NCBI GenBank assembly: GCA_029207755.1 | Contig: JARCOQ010000002.1 | Span: forward strand, 46,207,744-46,271,743 | Reading direction: 5' to 3' | DNA: 64,000 nucleotides | From: Chamaea fasciata | Taxonomy: Eukaryota; Chordata; Aves; Passeriformes; Sylviidae | In this document: piece by piece, positions 1 to 12,890 of the stretch | Layout of the letters: each line of letters starts with the position of its first letter | Position numbering within the stretch: the first letter of the stretch is position 1 | Notes under the pieces: model-generated | The model's input: the letters and a program-made list of their open reading frames with translations, nothing else | The model's database searches: none | Told to the model about the DNA's origin: nothing | Position numbers and translations under genes: made by a program

Positions 1-1520
1 TGTCCAACTGCCTGACTGCTTCAGGGCTGACCAAAAGTTAAAGCATGTCATTAAGGATATTGTTCAAATGCCTCTTAAACAATATCAAGGCTTGAGGCAT
101 CAACCACCTCTCTAGGAAGCCTGTTTTAGTGTTTGACCCCTCCCTTGGTGATGGACACTTCCTACTGTCCAGCCTGAAGCTCCCCTGGCATAGCTTTGAA
201 CCATTCCCAGGTATCCTGTCACTGGGTCCCAAGGAGCAGAGCTCAATAGTTCCCTTTTCACATCCCTTCCTCGGGAAGCTATGGAGAGCAGTAAGGTCAC
301 TGCTCAGCTTCTGTTTCTCCAAACAAGACAAACCCTAAGTCCTCAGCCACTTGTTACAGGACTTTTCCTCCCAGCCCCATCTCCAGCTTTGTTGAGCCCT
401 TCTGGACACATTCAAGCACCTTCACAACTTTCATAAATTGAGCAGCCAGGAACAGCAGTCAGTCCTTGAGATGAGGCCACACCAACACTGAATGCACCAG
501 GATAATCTCCCCTTTGGCCTGGCTGGTGATGCTGTTTGATGCATCCTGGGATGGGCTTTGCCCTCCTGTCTGCCAGGGCTCACTGCTGACTCAGACTGAC
601 CTTCTGCCCACCATGTACTCCAGATCCCTCTCCCAGTTCATACTTGTGTCTGGCATTACTTCATCCCTGGTGCAAAATTTGACATTTGGACTTGTTAAAT
701 TTCATGCTGTAAATCATAGCCCAGTGTTCCAATCTGCGTAGATCCCTCTGTAAACCTCCCTGCTCCTCACAAAAGCACCTCCCAGTTTGGTATCACCAGC
801 AAACTCAGTAATGGTGCACTACACTCCTGCATCCAGATCGTTGGGAAGTACAGGAACAGGACTGGCCCTAGAACTGACCCCTGAGGAGCATTCCTGGGGC
901 CTGGTCACCAGCTGGATGTAGCCCCCTTCACTTTACAACCCTCTGAGCTCTGCCCTTCAGCTAGTCCTTCACCCAACACAGCATGAACCTGCTCATCCTG
1001 CAGCTGGACAACTTGTCCAGAAGGATGCTGTGAGAGACAGTACCAAAAGCTTTCCTAAAAATCCAGAAAAACTGTATCTACTGTCTTCCTTTTGTCCACT
1101 AGATGTATGACTTCTTTTTTATCAGAAAAGGTTATGAAATTTATTAGTTAGGACTTTCCTTTTGTGGACCCATATTGACTGTGCCTGATAATTGCATTGT
1201 TCTTTAAATGCCTTTCAGTATTACCCAGTATAATCTTTTCCTCCATAATTTTTCCAAGAACTGAGGCTACATGAATAGAAAGGTAGTTTCTTGGGTCTTC
1301 CTTCTTACCCATCTTGTAAATTTGAGTAAAACTCGATCTGGATCATCAGGGACCTCACTCAACTCTGAAGACCTTTGGTAGATGATGGACAGGGCTGCTG
1401 CTGAAGCATCAGAACTCTGGGATGAATCTCATCATGTCCCATGCATTTGCAAATATTCAGCCAAGACTGCTGGTCCCGTAGAATTTCAGTGTCCACAAAT
1501 GGAAGGTCACTGTTCTATAC
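1..1520 (-). mobile_element. Long CR1 LINE fragment, minus orientation, decayed reverse-transcriptase ORF
   Basis: Read on the minus strand, the segment runs from a decayed reverse-transcriptase region to the CR1 ORF2 C-terminus. At about 1298-1240 a remnant of the NYRPVSL...GKIME motif is readable (NYLSIHVASVLGKIMEE). At about 1090-1050 a decayed version of the YLDFSKAF motif contains a stop. At about 900-830 the QGSVLGPVLF block appears. At 331-38 an open stretch matches the CR1 C-terminal SFRLDSRK...LFKRHLN region. Stops and frameshifts are frequent, so it is dead. Its 3' end appears to lie just left of the window. Confidence 0.85.
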
Positions 1521-1572
1521 TCATGGTCTTCCAACTTGGGACTGGGCAGCCCCCAGGTCCATCAGTATTGTG

Positions 1573-2070
1573 ACTGAGGCAACCGGAGCAGCAGGTTGAG
1601 GGAAGTGATTTTGCACTTCTGCTTTGCTCTTGTGAGATCCCACCTGCAGTGCTGAATCCAGCTCTGAGGCCCCCAGCCTAAGAAGGATGTGGACATGTTG
1701 GAGCAAGTCCAGAGGAAGGCCATGAAAATAATCAGAGGGCTGCACCACGCCTCCTGTGAAGACAGGCTCGGAGAGCTGGGGCTGTTCAGCCTGGGGAAGA
1801 GAAGGCTGCTTGACAAGAAAAGAGGTACCGGCTTTATCTACTCTCTTTGAAAGAAGGTAGATTGGACGAAGCTCTTTACTCAGAGTGTGGTGAGGCACTG
1901 GAGCAAGTTGCCCAGAGGTGTTGTGGATTCCCCATCCCTGGAAGTGTTCAAGGCTAGGTGGCTCTGAGCAACCTGAAATAATGGAAGGTGTCTCTGCCCA
2001 TGGCAGGGGGGTTGGAACAAGATGATCATAAAAGTCACTTTTAACCTAAGCCATTCTGTAATTCTGTGGG
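1573..2070 (+). mobile_element. CR1 LINE 3' fragment, plus orientation
   Basis: Contains the classic CR1 3' body: cccacctgcagtgctg, gaggcccccagcctaagaag, ggagagctggggctgttcag, ggtgaggcactggagcaag, and the terminal attctgtaattctgtg 8-mer repeats. It has an internal deletion around 1830, where the body jumps to the gaagctctttactcagagtg block. It abuts the opposed CR1 at 1-1520. Confidence 0.9.
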
Positions 2071-2084
2071 AAAAAAAAAACAAA

Positions 2085-5000
2085 CAACACTGAATCCCAT
2101 TGTTTTTAATTTACCTAGCAGTCACTTAATCATCTCTCACAAGTCCAACAGTTTTTTTTTAGACCTCTTGCTATTTATATATTTTAAAAAGTCATTTAAG
2201 GGATCGTAAAGCAGTTCCCAATGGAAGCAAGCTTCATACTGAGTTGTGTTTTTTTAACAAAGAATGTGGCCTTTTAGGAGGACATAATAACAGGGAAGGT
2301 GAAAATTTTTCTATAGGCACAGCTCTATATCACAAAGCATCATTCTGTCTGCTAGGATGAAGGATGTGCCTTCTGTTCTCCAAACATTAAATTTGAGTGC
2401 TCTTACGTTTTTTCATTTCTCTTTTATCATCAAACTGTGGGGGAATTAGGCATGGAATGATGTGAGTGGTTGCTTTCAGCTAGATCTAGATGTGAAAAAT
2501 AAGTCTTGGCCCTGAATGGGGTGTGCAAGAGAGAGCAGCTGCTTGTTTGATCCAGGCTGTGACCATCTGCATAATTCTGATTCCATGGAATTGAAGTTAG
2601 CTGTCAGCCATGGCAATGCTGAGTCGTTTAGTAGGAACTTGGTGCTGCCTCCTTTGCTGTTGCAGTTCCCTATTGGTGTGGTATTTTTCCCCGTTTTTAA
2701 AAACCACATCAGTTTTGTTTAATTTCCCTTTTTGTCCTGGACATTCTGAAGCCTACTAGATTTCATTTTTCGATCTTGAGGTGTCTCATTTGTGGTTTAT
2801 GTGTGTGTATATATGGTATTTTTGACTAATGCTTTTCAGTGGGGTTCTGTGGCCTGTGCTGATTCATGCTTCCCTTGCTCTGCTACTCTTCTCTGACATG
2901 AAACTGTAGGGTACAACCTGCATGACCCTCTACTATTTCTGGAGAAGTATGAGTGAAGAAAATATTAAGTTTTGTCCAGCGGAAGGTGAAATCTGGTATT
3001 TGATTTGAATGTTGGCTGTTAATGACCTGACAATGTTTCTTGATTGATTTTGTCACCAACTTCAGGTGTTTTAATGAAGCATTTAACTTGAAAGTCACAT
3101 CACCTAGCCTTGCACTAATCCCCTTAATGAACCAATAGGTTTTCTGTCTGGAGTACTTACACAAAGCATCCGTCTAGATGTTCATGCTTTTTAATAGTGT
3201 CTGCTAAGAACAAGAAGTGAGGTTGAATGCTCCAGAAAGTAGAATTCAAGGGACCTATTTTAAAAAAACATATTCTTAAATACTCGTAATTGAAAAACTG
3301 TGCTATGTAATGCTGGGTGGGTAACAACTGAAATTACAGAGATGCTTTCTGTCAAGGTGATCCATTTTTACTGTTGTTACATGAGAGTGGGGATTCACTT
3401 GAGTAAAGCCATCAGTAAAGCCTAATGCTTTTGTGAAGCATTAGGGAGACATGTCTACAGGCTAGGAGTGGAGCTAGGAGGGAGCTCTTTGCTTTTCTTT
3501 AAAGATCTGTACTCTGACCTTCTGGAGAAGGAGCAGACTGATGGTACAAAAGACCTGTACTGTGATATTATGATTGTTATCTGTGAAGAATTTAGGGATG
3601 GTGAATGCTGCCAGCAAAGCTTTTCAAGTGTTTGAAAACATTTTGATATTGATACCTCATCTGAAATCTCTTCCTTCTCAGAGGTATTGTCTTTCCTTTC
3701 GTCTTTCTTGGTAGTGGAAGAACCCTTTATCTTTGGATCAAAGATAAGAGCTACTTCCTGTCTCCTGTGGTTGGTACTAGTAATTTGTGGTATAATCTTT
3801 GTTTGGCTTCATTTGCAGTAAAGAGTCAGTGTTGACCATAAGAAGAGGGTGTACTGCAGGACAAGCCTCTTGTTGAGACACCAAAGAGGTGATAGATGTA
3901 GGGATGGTCATACTTCTCACCTGCAAAGAATGTCTGACAAACCACTGTGTTACTGGCTGGCTCCTGGGCTTGATGGGCTGGCTTTTGTAGATTGCAGAAA
4001 TCTCTGAAGATCAAGTGTTTAACCTCAGATAAGTTCCACAGGATGTTTAGGGTTTTGCAAGCCTGCTGTTTAGATGGATTTCCTCTGTCCAGTACTGAAG
4101 GACTGCTATACGCAGTCAAGTAGTGAATACTTGTACAATAATCCAGCGAGTGAAATGGCATAAAGGAGACACGAGGTATTCCACACAGGTTGGATATTTT
4201 TAATTTATCTGCCTGTGCTCTGAAGAAAAACTTTAAGAGCTTGAACTTGTTCCTTCTTCGGAAGGAATTGGTGGCAAAGGACACCACTGGGTGCTGTGAC
4301 AAAGTCTGACTGTCAGAGTGGTTCTCAGGAAGATGCAGAGGGACATTGTCCCTTGAGGGCTTGTCAAAGGGCAGCTTGCTCTCTGCACTCCAAGTACAGT
4401 GTTTATCCCAACTAATTTTGCATTTCTTGATGTTGTAGAGACTCAGTGTTTGGACTAGACAACAGCGAGTCAATCTTTAATTAAAGACCACCTGGAAAAC
4501 ATGAGCTGCCATGTCTTTATGCTGCTCCTGTTCTGTGCCCGAATTGAAGTCTGGGATATGGAACAAGTCTAGTTTAAAGATAAGAAACTTTTGAGTTGTC
4601 TTGATCAATTTCATAAATGCTGCTTAGGAGGCCCCTTACTTTTAAGTAATTGATTGTATGGCTCTTTTACAGAAAAGTCCCCATCTGACTGTAGAAGTAC
4701 TTAAGATCAAGGGGGGCCTAGCCACCAACTGATGTTTGGTTCTACTCTTTGAAGACTTCAGAACCTGTCAGAGTTACAATAATTTGTAAGATTGAGTTTC
4801 ATGCTTTTAAGATTGAATACATGCACAAATTTAACAAGGCAAACCAGTATTGAGGTTTTAAACCACTTCCTTTTTTGTGTGTATGCATTGGTAATGCAGT
4901 TACTTGAATTCAAACTATAGTGGGTAAGCTTTGGGTCTCCATATATGAGAACATTTTTTAAAAACCCTCCCCCCACCCCAGAAAGCAGACTTCAAAATAA

Positions 5001-6283
5001 AATCCTTTTTTCACCATTTTCATGATGACCTGCCATTTGGATACTTTTAATCCTCAATCTGTGTAAAAGTTATGTCTTGCATTAAATCCTTTAGTTTTTT
5101 TTTCCTGTGGATTTCTAAAGTAATCCTCTGTGTGCCATATAGCTTGTTTTTCAAATTGTTTGCCTATCATATCCTCATTTCTAGGAGTTTTGTTTAGAAA
5201 GCTTTAAAACATCAATTTTAAACAAAATTCAGCTGGATATAAATTTCATACTAGAATTCAGACACATTCTGTGTGTCTAAATTCGTATCCTGTAAAATCG
5301 TTTAGTACTTTCTGTAAGTCATTGAATGTCAGTCATTAGTAAATGAATGCATCGAATGGGGCACTTGGCAGAGGAGTCAGTGATGTACTTGATAATGAGT
5401 AAGAATCTTTTTATAATGGCTTTTGTTGTGGGTTCTTGTTTTTTTTTGTTTTTTTTGTTTTTTTTTTCCTTGGGGATTTCATGGGAAAGAAAGAAAGAAT
5501 CCATTCAAAAGGGAACGTGTGTGTTTTTACATTTGGGCAGTAGATAGGTATTGCTGGACTGTTAGTGGTGTACCAAAACATATTTTCCTTTCTGTATCTT
5601 TTGTTTTCATTTCAGCTATGTATCTTAAATGCAGAACACAGAGAGAGTCCAACATTTTGTCTCTGGGTCTTTTTCAGTGTTCTACTTAAAAGAAACCATC
5701 AAAAATCTGATTACAGAAAAAAGATCTAAAACTGCCTGACATTAACCACATCTTGATGTTTTTATTTAACCAGGTCAGGATTTATATTAAAATATATGTC
5801 GAGATCGTTGATTTGATTTTATTTCACTGTGAAAGCTGAGGCTTGTCCTCATGGTGTGGTAATTCTCAGCTTTCTTTCCATCCCTGTATAGGTCCTATAT
5901 TGTTGATCTGAGTGAAGAGTTCTTTCATCACAGGATGGATTCAGGGATCCTATTTATGTTGTGCAGCGCTGCAGATGGTGCGTAGATGTAAATGATGGAA
6001 GTGGTAAACTGCAGCATGTGGACAAAAACATGCAGCTCATGTGGGGAACTGAGCACTTCATAAGGTGCCTTTGCTGCTGAGGATAATGTAATGTGTAAAT
6101 ACATTCTTAGTCATCCTAGTAGTAGTAGAGGGTTTAAGATGTGTATAAAGTTCCAGTCACCTTGTACTGCATGTGCCCTATGATGTCTCTTCTGTAGTGT
6201 TTTTAATGTAGTGCTGTTTGCTCTAAAGCAGATTTACTGTTTTTTGAGCCACAGGCATACTTAAATCCCTGCTGGTTGAAGTC
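2085..6283. other. Non-coding stretch, presumed WASF3 intron 1 or upstream DNA
   Basis: AT-rich single-copy-looking DNA with T runs at 5441-5468. Apart from the long minus-strand ORF at 3826-4473, I see no gene, RNA gene or recognised repeat. Confidence 0.5.
3826..4473 (-). other. Unexplained 215-codon ORF
   Basis: This is the longest ORF in the window, on the strand opposite to WASF3. It starts MTRCCLVQTLSLYNIKKCKI and ends STPSSYGQH. I recognise no domain, signal peptide or transmembrane segment. It does not match the repeats I know. It could be a decayed processed pseudogene, a lncRNA exon, or chance. Confidence 0.2.
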
Positions 6284-6745
6284 ACTCACAGAATCACAGC
6301 ATAGCCTGGGTTGGAAGGAATCTTAAAGACCATCTAGTTCCAGTGCATTGCTATGGGCAGAACACTTTCCACTAGGCCAGGCTGCTCAAAGCCCCATCCA
6401 AGCTGGCCTTGAACATTTCCTAACTTCTCTGGGCAAGCCATTCCAGTGTCTCACCACCCTCACAGTGAAGAATATCTTTCCAATATATAGCTTAATACAC
6501 CCTTCTTCAGTTTAAAGCCATTCCCCGTTGTGTTTGTTACATGTCCTTGTGAAAACTCCATCTCCAGCTCTCATGTTGGTCCCCTCTTGGTACTGGAAGT
6601 TGCTGTATAGTCTCCCTGAAGCCTTCTCTTCTCCAGGATTCTGACTTCAAAGGACAAGTTGCTCTAGCCCCTCTAGTAATCATTGTGGCCTTCCTGGAAT
6701 CTCCTCAGCAGGTCCATGTCCATCTTGTGTAGAGTTAGGCTAATA
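6284..6745 (-). mobile_element. CR1 LINE 3' fragment, minus orientation
   Basis: Starts with the inverted CR1 terminal repeats (cacagaatcacagc), then gggttggaaggaatct, tgggcaagccattccagtgt and gccttctcttctccagg, and runs to aggtccatgtccatcttgtg. This is a typical old avian CR1 copy with many substitutions. Confidence 0.88.
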
Positions 6746-9700
6746 GGATCCTGCCTGACATAATTTAACTGGGATTGTGAAGCCGTGTTTGGAAGGCACT
6801 TTCTCCATATGGTACACCTGTCCTGGTAATGAGAATATGAATGAATTCTATGCATATGAGCCATTATAATGTGTCTCCTTAAGACGTTTTCTTCTCTAAG
6901 CACAGGAACACTTAAGTGAGGGCCAAGACCTTGACAAAGTGGTAGATTTTGTGAGCAAGTTAACTAGAGGACAATATTTTATTTGGAATAGGTGATTACT
7001 GCACCAGTGCTTAGTGGAATCAAGGTCTGGGCACTTTAAAGCTGTGATATTCTGAGGGAAGATGAAGGAAAGTAAGCAGGGCAGGTGGTGACAGTGAGGA
7101 AGCAGGACACTGCTGTCTTGCCTTTGAGAAATCTGTGTGGTGACTTTAACAGTGTCTTGCTCTTCTAGATGCTTTGTCTTTCTTAAAAATCACAGTTTAT
7201 AACTGTATCCTTGAGATAAGGAAGTTTTTTTCCTCTTGTAAATTTTAATTGTCTAAAATATTTAGGCAAAAAAAAGCATAGTAGCACCCTTTAAAATATG
7301 GTAATAGTGTCAGCCACCTCTAAGCTAGTGGTCTCTTTTAGAGATCATTTTTATACAGTTCTTGCAGAACGGGCATTTATATCTTAACTGCAAAAAACCT
7401 GAGTTTATAAAAATTTAGTGTACGATTAAATGCTAATCTAAAAGTCACAATGTTCTCTTGATGCTAGGAACTGTAATATTTTCATGGAAACATCTCACTA
7501 CTTAATTTTTGCAAGAGATTTTCATTGCTTTTTTTAGTCCGTTTTAGTGGATTTCTGTTCAGTAATATTTAATTTGCTGTGAAGAATCTCAGAGGGATTT
7601 AAGCCTGCTGTTTTATTGTGCATTACTGTAGGCCATTACATCATTTTTCCATCCCCACAGTCTTCAAGTGGGTAAATGTTGCTTTCTCTGCTCATATTTC
7701 TATTTAAAAATTGATTATAAAATAACACAAGCTATTTTGTTACCTTGGAAAAAAAATTAAGCTGTATCATGAAATATTTAGCACAAAACAGTTAAAACTG
7801 TCTGGATTCTACTCAAGCGTATTTTACTAAGTTTTTTTTTTTAGCTGATCACTGCACCGAACCCCATTTTTAATGCATATTTTTAATCTGTCTGTTACTG
7901 AAAGACTTAAATTTGTCTTTGTTTGCAGAAAAAACCACCTGAGTGTGCTAGGAAGTTAGAGAACAGCTGTCTTCTCAAACGCATAAACAGTACGGATATT
8001 CTGCACTCCTTTTTAAATGGTAAGTTGTTCAAGAGAGCTCTTACTGAACATTCCTTGTCACTTTGCATTTGTGCGAATCTGTTACAAATAGCTTTGAAGA
8101 CTGTGATAAGTCCCTCAAACTGAAGACCAGTGATGAATTTTGGAAACTTGTCCCAAAGGTTTTGAGTTAGCCTTGGGACAGAGGTTTATATTTTTGTGAC
8201 GTTGAAGATGTGCTGTATTAGGCCCTGAAACAAATGTCGAAGGCATTGTTCACCCAGGAGACTCTAATATTTAAATACTAATCTTATTGTGTAGAAAACC
8301 AAAATAAATTTACTTTATTTGTGGTTGTTCATGAGATACTGGATTTATAAATTTGCATCTGTTAATTACTTTTACTCTGTATAATCTGTACTTTGTTGAT
8401 GTATTGTCTAAGAGATTTAAACTAAATCTGCCGAGGTTGAATGTTTGTTTGCATCAAAGTGCAACGGATAATAAAAGATTTGTATTTATTGATATTAAAC
8501 TAGCTGTGTGGGGAAATAGTTCCCTGCTCCCAATCTATCTCTGCTGCCACACACAACACCAGGCACCTTTCGATGAGGACTGTCTGTTGCGTTGCTGGAA
8601 GAGTAGCGCTTCCCTCACTGTGTGACATAAGAGATGAGACACACCTGGGGGTGCTAGTGAAGGACTGCTGCCAAAATGCAGACAATTATGTTACAGTAAG
8701 TAAAGCTGATAAGTGTGTGCATATGTGTATTTACAGGGAGCTGCCGATTGGTGTCTGCAGTGGGAGAGAGAAAGCTTTTGAGCAGGGGAGGAAGCTGAAG
8801 AGCAGGTTTGTTGTTCTTTCTTCTGAGAGGGTGAGGTTAAAAGTGGTATTAGCTACTTGTAGGGAGAGACTGTTTTCTTCCTGCATTGCACACCACAGTG
8901 CTGCCTTTGGCAGAAATCACTGCCAGCCTTGCTGCAACGTCTCTGAGAAACACTAAAGTATGCAGCAGTGCTTTAGGAGACTGTTGTTTAGGATACTGTT
9001 CTCCTGTGTCCTAGAGCTGACTCTGTCTATAACCCTGGCTATGATCCTTTGCCACACTTTTTCTTTCCCTCATGCTTATGCTTATTTCAGTTTTGAGTTC
9101 TGAGGATTTGCTTGGTAATACTCTAGATGCTCTTCAGCATATATGTTCTGAAAGAGATTGCACTGTAAGTTAGGAAAAAGAATAATTCTGGAAAAATGTG
9201 TGCATTCACAATTTCAAGTAGGAAACTGTTTCAAGGAATGAAGGAATAAGGAAGCAATATGGTGCACACAGGAGTGGGAGAGTTATGGTAACAGATTTTG
9301 AAGGAGAAGGGTGAAAGAAAATGAACTCTTTCCCTCTTTACCATTTTTGCATTACCCATTAAATGTAAGGGTAAATCTGTGGTTATATACTGAAATCATT
9401 TGGAAAAAAGACCTCTTGCTGGAAGTGTCAAAAGTGGAGGAAGTGTGTCAGGGAAAGTCTGCAAAAAAACCCAAATGCACATATCCAACGCTGAAAATCA
9501 CTACCAGATTATTTCAGTTGCATTTCATTCTGAATGGAAACATCATTGCTTTTATTTGTGGGAAGCTATCAAAATTAGTTACTAAGGAATAAGAACCTTG
9601 GTTTTGGAATATTTTACATAGGTTATATTTATTCATAAAACTTCAGAAATTATTTTGAGATACTTGCTGTTCATTGAGTGTAATTTTATCAAATATTTTC

Positions 9701-12596
9701 TGTTTCTTTGTGCAGTTTAAGTCCAACTTCCATGTAGAGTTTAATTGTAGTGTCTAGTGTTTAACTAGTCTGGAGTTTAATGTAACTCATAAGTGTGTAA
9801 AGACAATGCTGAGCATACTTGAAAATATCAACCTTTAAGGTTTTTTTTAAAAATATTGAAACCTAATTCTAGTAAACAAATTCTAATTTCTGGTTGAACA
9901 TTGATTATTCCTGTATCACAGCCATTCTGATTGGACATAAAATTTGGAAACTACCTGATCAAAAAAAGAGAAACTTGGACTTAAAATAAAAGGCATTTGA
10001 ATTTGAAATTAAGTCACTCATTTTGCCACTTGGATTACAGTTTTGCCTCATCTTGCTTCTCTGGATTTCCTTCTGTGTTTCGCTCGTATAAATTCCCCCA
10101 AAAGGTTGATAAAAACACTATTAAATATTTGAAAATTTTCTGATTGCTTAAAATGCCATCCTGTGTGAGTAGCATGCACTGGCTTTTCTAAACGTCCCTT
10201 ATAAACCTACCACACTACAGTACAGAAGTGTCTTCCACAAAGAAAGTTAGAGAGCATGTAGTGAGGAATGGAATACCAGATGCGGGGCTTGAAAACAGCC
10301 TCTGATGCTTACCAGCCCCAGCTGTCAATTCAGTAGATTACCAGAAGAATTCTTTTGTCATCACACACAAGCAATTCTAAGAAACACACCTTTATACTTA
10401 GTTTGGCAGATAATAATACTGTGTACTTAGTTACATGTTTTGAAAAAAAAAAAGGTTAAAATTATGTTTGTGATTGCTGGGTGGATAATATTCTTCCAGT
10501 CTTTAGAAATACTTTCATTGGGAAAGTAACTTGGGTATTTTTAGTTGGAGTTAAACCAAATTTATGTGCCGAGACTTTTGCCTGTACTGTGGGGCTCTTC
10601 AGTCGTGTAACCTGTATCCTTTAACCTTCATGGCTGCTAAATTACAGAATTAATTAGTAACTTAAATGTTTGATTTAGAACAAACCATTAAGAATAGTCC
10701 CCTGAAAGAAAGAAACTTTTCATAATGGGGCAGACTGAGTGTGAAAAGTAGGCTGGGCAGGAGAGAAATAGTCTGTGGATTATAGTGGAAGGTTTTTGGA
10801 CTACTTGACCAGCCTAAAGCTGCAGGACGCTAATTGCGCAGCAGTGAATGGGGGGAGTAGCAGGAAAATGTTTTCCCAATGGTCTCCCGGGGGTGGAAAA
10901 CTTCTATGAGAGAGGTGAAAGTATTGCAGAATTCTTGCATTACAAGTGGTAAGGCCAGGATGAGGTGGAATTGATTTTGGGAGAGACTAACTTAAAACAT
11001 AATAGAGAAGTGAGCACAGATTTCGATCTTGAGGTACATGCATTTTTGATGAGCTTTTTCTTGTTTTCTGTCTGATTTTGATGTTAGCAGAGGCTGAATA
11101 TTTGGGCTTAGCTCTTGCCTGTCTGGGGTTAAAATCTCTTTTCAGTATGCATTTATTTACGTTTTGGACTTGACTGCATGGAGTTGAATTAAATTGCAGC
11201 CTGGCAAAATGGGTTTGATGTTAGCAAATTTCTTGTCTTTATGTATTGAAATGGTGTCTGCCTTAGCATGTTCATTACATACAGAAATATTCTTCGTTAT
11301 CACTGTCTGAGACTGGGAAATTTTCATTTCTGCAAATAAATGCAGTCATTGGCCTCTTCTCTGAACTTTTCTGTGATTGGCATCATAATAACTTCCCTCT
11401 GAATTATGCAGCTAGTGCACAGGGATCTGCTTGAAGATGAGGTTTAAATCTTGGTTGCCTGTGCTATGATTAAATAAATCAGCTTCTAAATTTAACTGAT
11501 GTAGTTAAATTACTTCTTGAACTGTGTGTAGATTAGTCTCTAATGGCTTGATTTTTTCCATATGTGCTTGTAGTCTATGTAGATTACATTGATTATTTTA
11601 AAGTGTAGTTAAGAGCAATGTAAGTATTGATAGGTTTGTTACATAATTTGGTGGCGTGTATGGAAGATCCATGTAATCATAGATCACTTTAAATTATAGT
11701 CTTTGAGAGTTGGAGTCAATGTGTTTGTGCCTACAGTCACCCTGTCAGTCCATAAAAAACAAGCTGGTCTCCAGTCACAATGGGTTTTTGCTCGGTTTGA
11801 TGTGATTTTCAACCTCAGGAAGGGTGCCAACAACCACATCATTGCCCACTGGAGCCTCATCACAGAGATGGCAGTAGCAGTCCTTTTTCTGTTTAGCAGC
11901 CAGCTGGTCGCAGCTGTAGTTAAGAAATCTATTCCTCTTGGATTGGGGGATCTCATCAGCTCAGTGGGTTTTAAACTAATAATTGCATTTCACAGGAGAA
12001 GATTTTATCACCAGTGTAACAGCAGCAGCACTGCTGTGAGGGAGGCAAGTTTAGAATAGGTTCAGTTCAGAATTCAGCATCTTTCTTTGTTTCTGTTTTT
12101 GTTAAAGAGGAACAAAAGCATCCTAAACATTAACATTCCAGGATTTAATCCCCCCCACCCCCCATTGTTTTCACTTCAACGTGTTTAGGTTCAGAATCTA
12201 CTTATTAGTGTTAAGAATGAACATCTAGGAAATCTTTCTGTTCAAAGCAATTTAATTATAGGAAATATTGAAAGTGTTTTGGTCCAGTACGCAAAGTACT
12301 TTGAAGCAAACTCCTGACAAAGTTCACTGCTAACCATTGTGGAATTGGAGGGGTGAAAATAATCAGTTGAGTTTTTCTTTAGAAATAGGTGCCCTAATTG
12401 ATTTCAAACAGCTTTCTTTAAGTTTACAAGAGACTGCCATGATCATCAGCATCTAGATGTCTGCCCTTTCTTTTCTAAATTCAGGAATAAAATTAAAGTA
12501 TACTTCATCCATACTCATTGCAGGGTTATACTTTTCCTTGTAAATAAAACATTAACATTTAAAGCTTCCTCATGTATTATTCGGTTTGTGTATTCC
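6746..12596. other. Non-coding stretch, presumed WASF3 intron 1 or upstream DNA
   Basis: Contains the exon-like segment at 7929-8019, a Cys-rich 127-codon ORF at 8573-8956, and open frames on both strands at 11684-12059. None has enough support to call a gene. C-rich run at 12151-12164. Confidence 0.5.
7929..8019 (+). other. Candidate unassigned exon (91 nt)
   Basis: A strong polypyrimidine tract plus GTTTGCAG precedes it, and GTAAGT follows at 8020. One frame is open (KKPPECARKLENSCLLKRIN, then STDILHSFLN). Two frames are closed. Composition is not clearly coding. It could be a 5' untranslated exon of WASF3 or of a non-coding RNA, or a chance match. Confidence 0.2.
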
Positions 12597-12890
12597 ATGG
12601 AATGGATAAAGCTGGAAGGGACAACAGTTGGGGCATCTGATCCAACCTCCCTGCTCAAGCAGGGTCATCCTAGAGCACATGGCACAGGATTGTATCCAGA
12701 TGGTTCTTGAATATCTCCAGTGAGGGAGACTCCACACCCTCTCTGAGCAGCCTGTTCCAGTGTGTGGTCACTGCACACTGAAGAAGTTATTCCTTATGTT
12801 CAGGTGGAACTTCCTGTGCATCTGTTTCTGCCCATTGCCTCTTGTCTTCTTGTTTGGCACTGCTGAGAAGAGCCTTCAAGGAAAAAGAGG
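12597..12890 (-). mobile_element. CR1 LINE 3' fragment, minus orientation
   Basis: Recognised by ctggaagggacaacag, gatccaacctccctgctcaa, ctctgagcagcctgttccag, ggtggaacttcctgtgcatc and gcactgctgagaagagcctt. It lacks the usual terminal repeat at its left edge. Confidence 0.85.

Noticed and set aside
38..331. 97-codon minus-strand ORF that looks protein-like
   Set aside because: It is the decayed C-terminal part of CR1 ORF2 inside the LINE copy at 1-1520, not a host gene.
8573..8956. Cys-rich 127-codon ORF with a GTAAGT at 8696
   Set aside because: No recognisable family, no convincing acceptor, and a donor hexamer alone is expected by chance many times in 64 kb.
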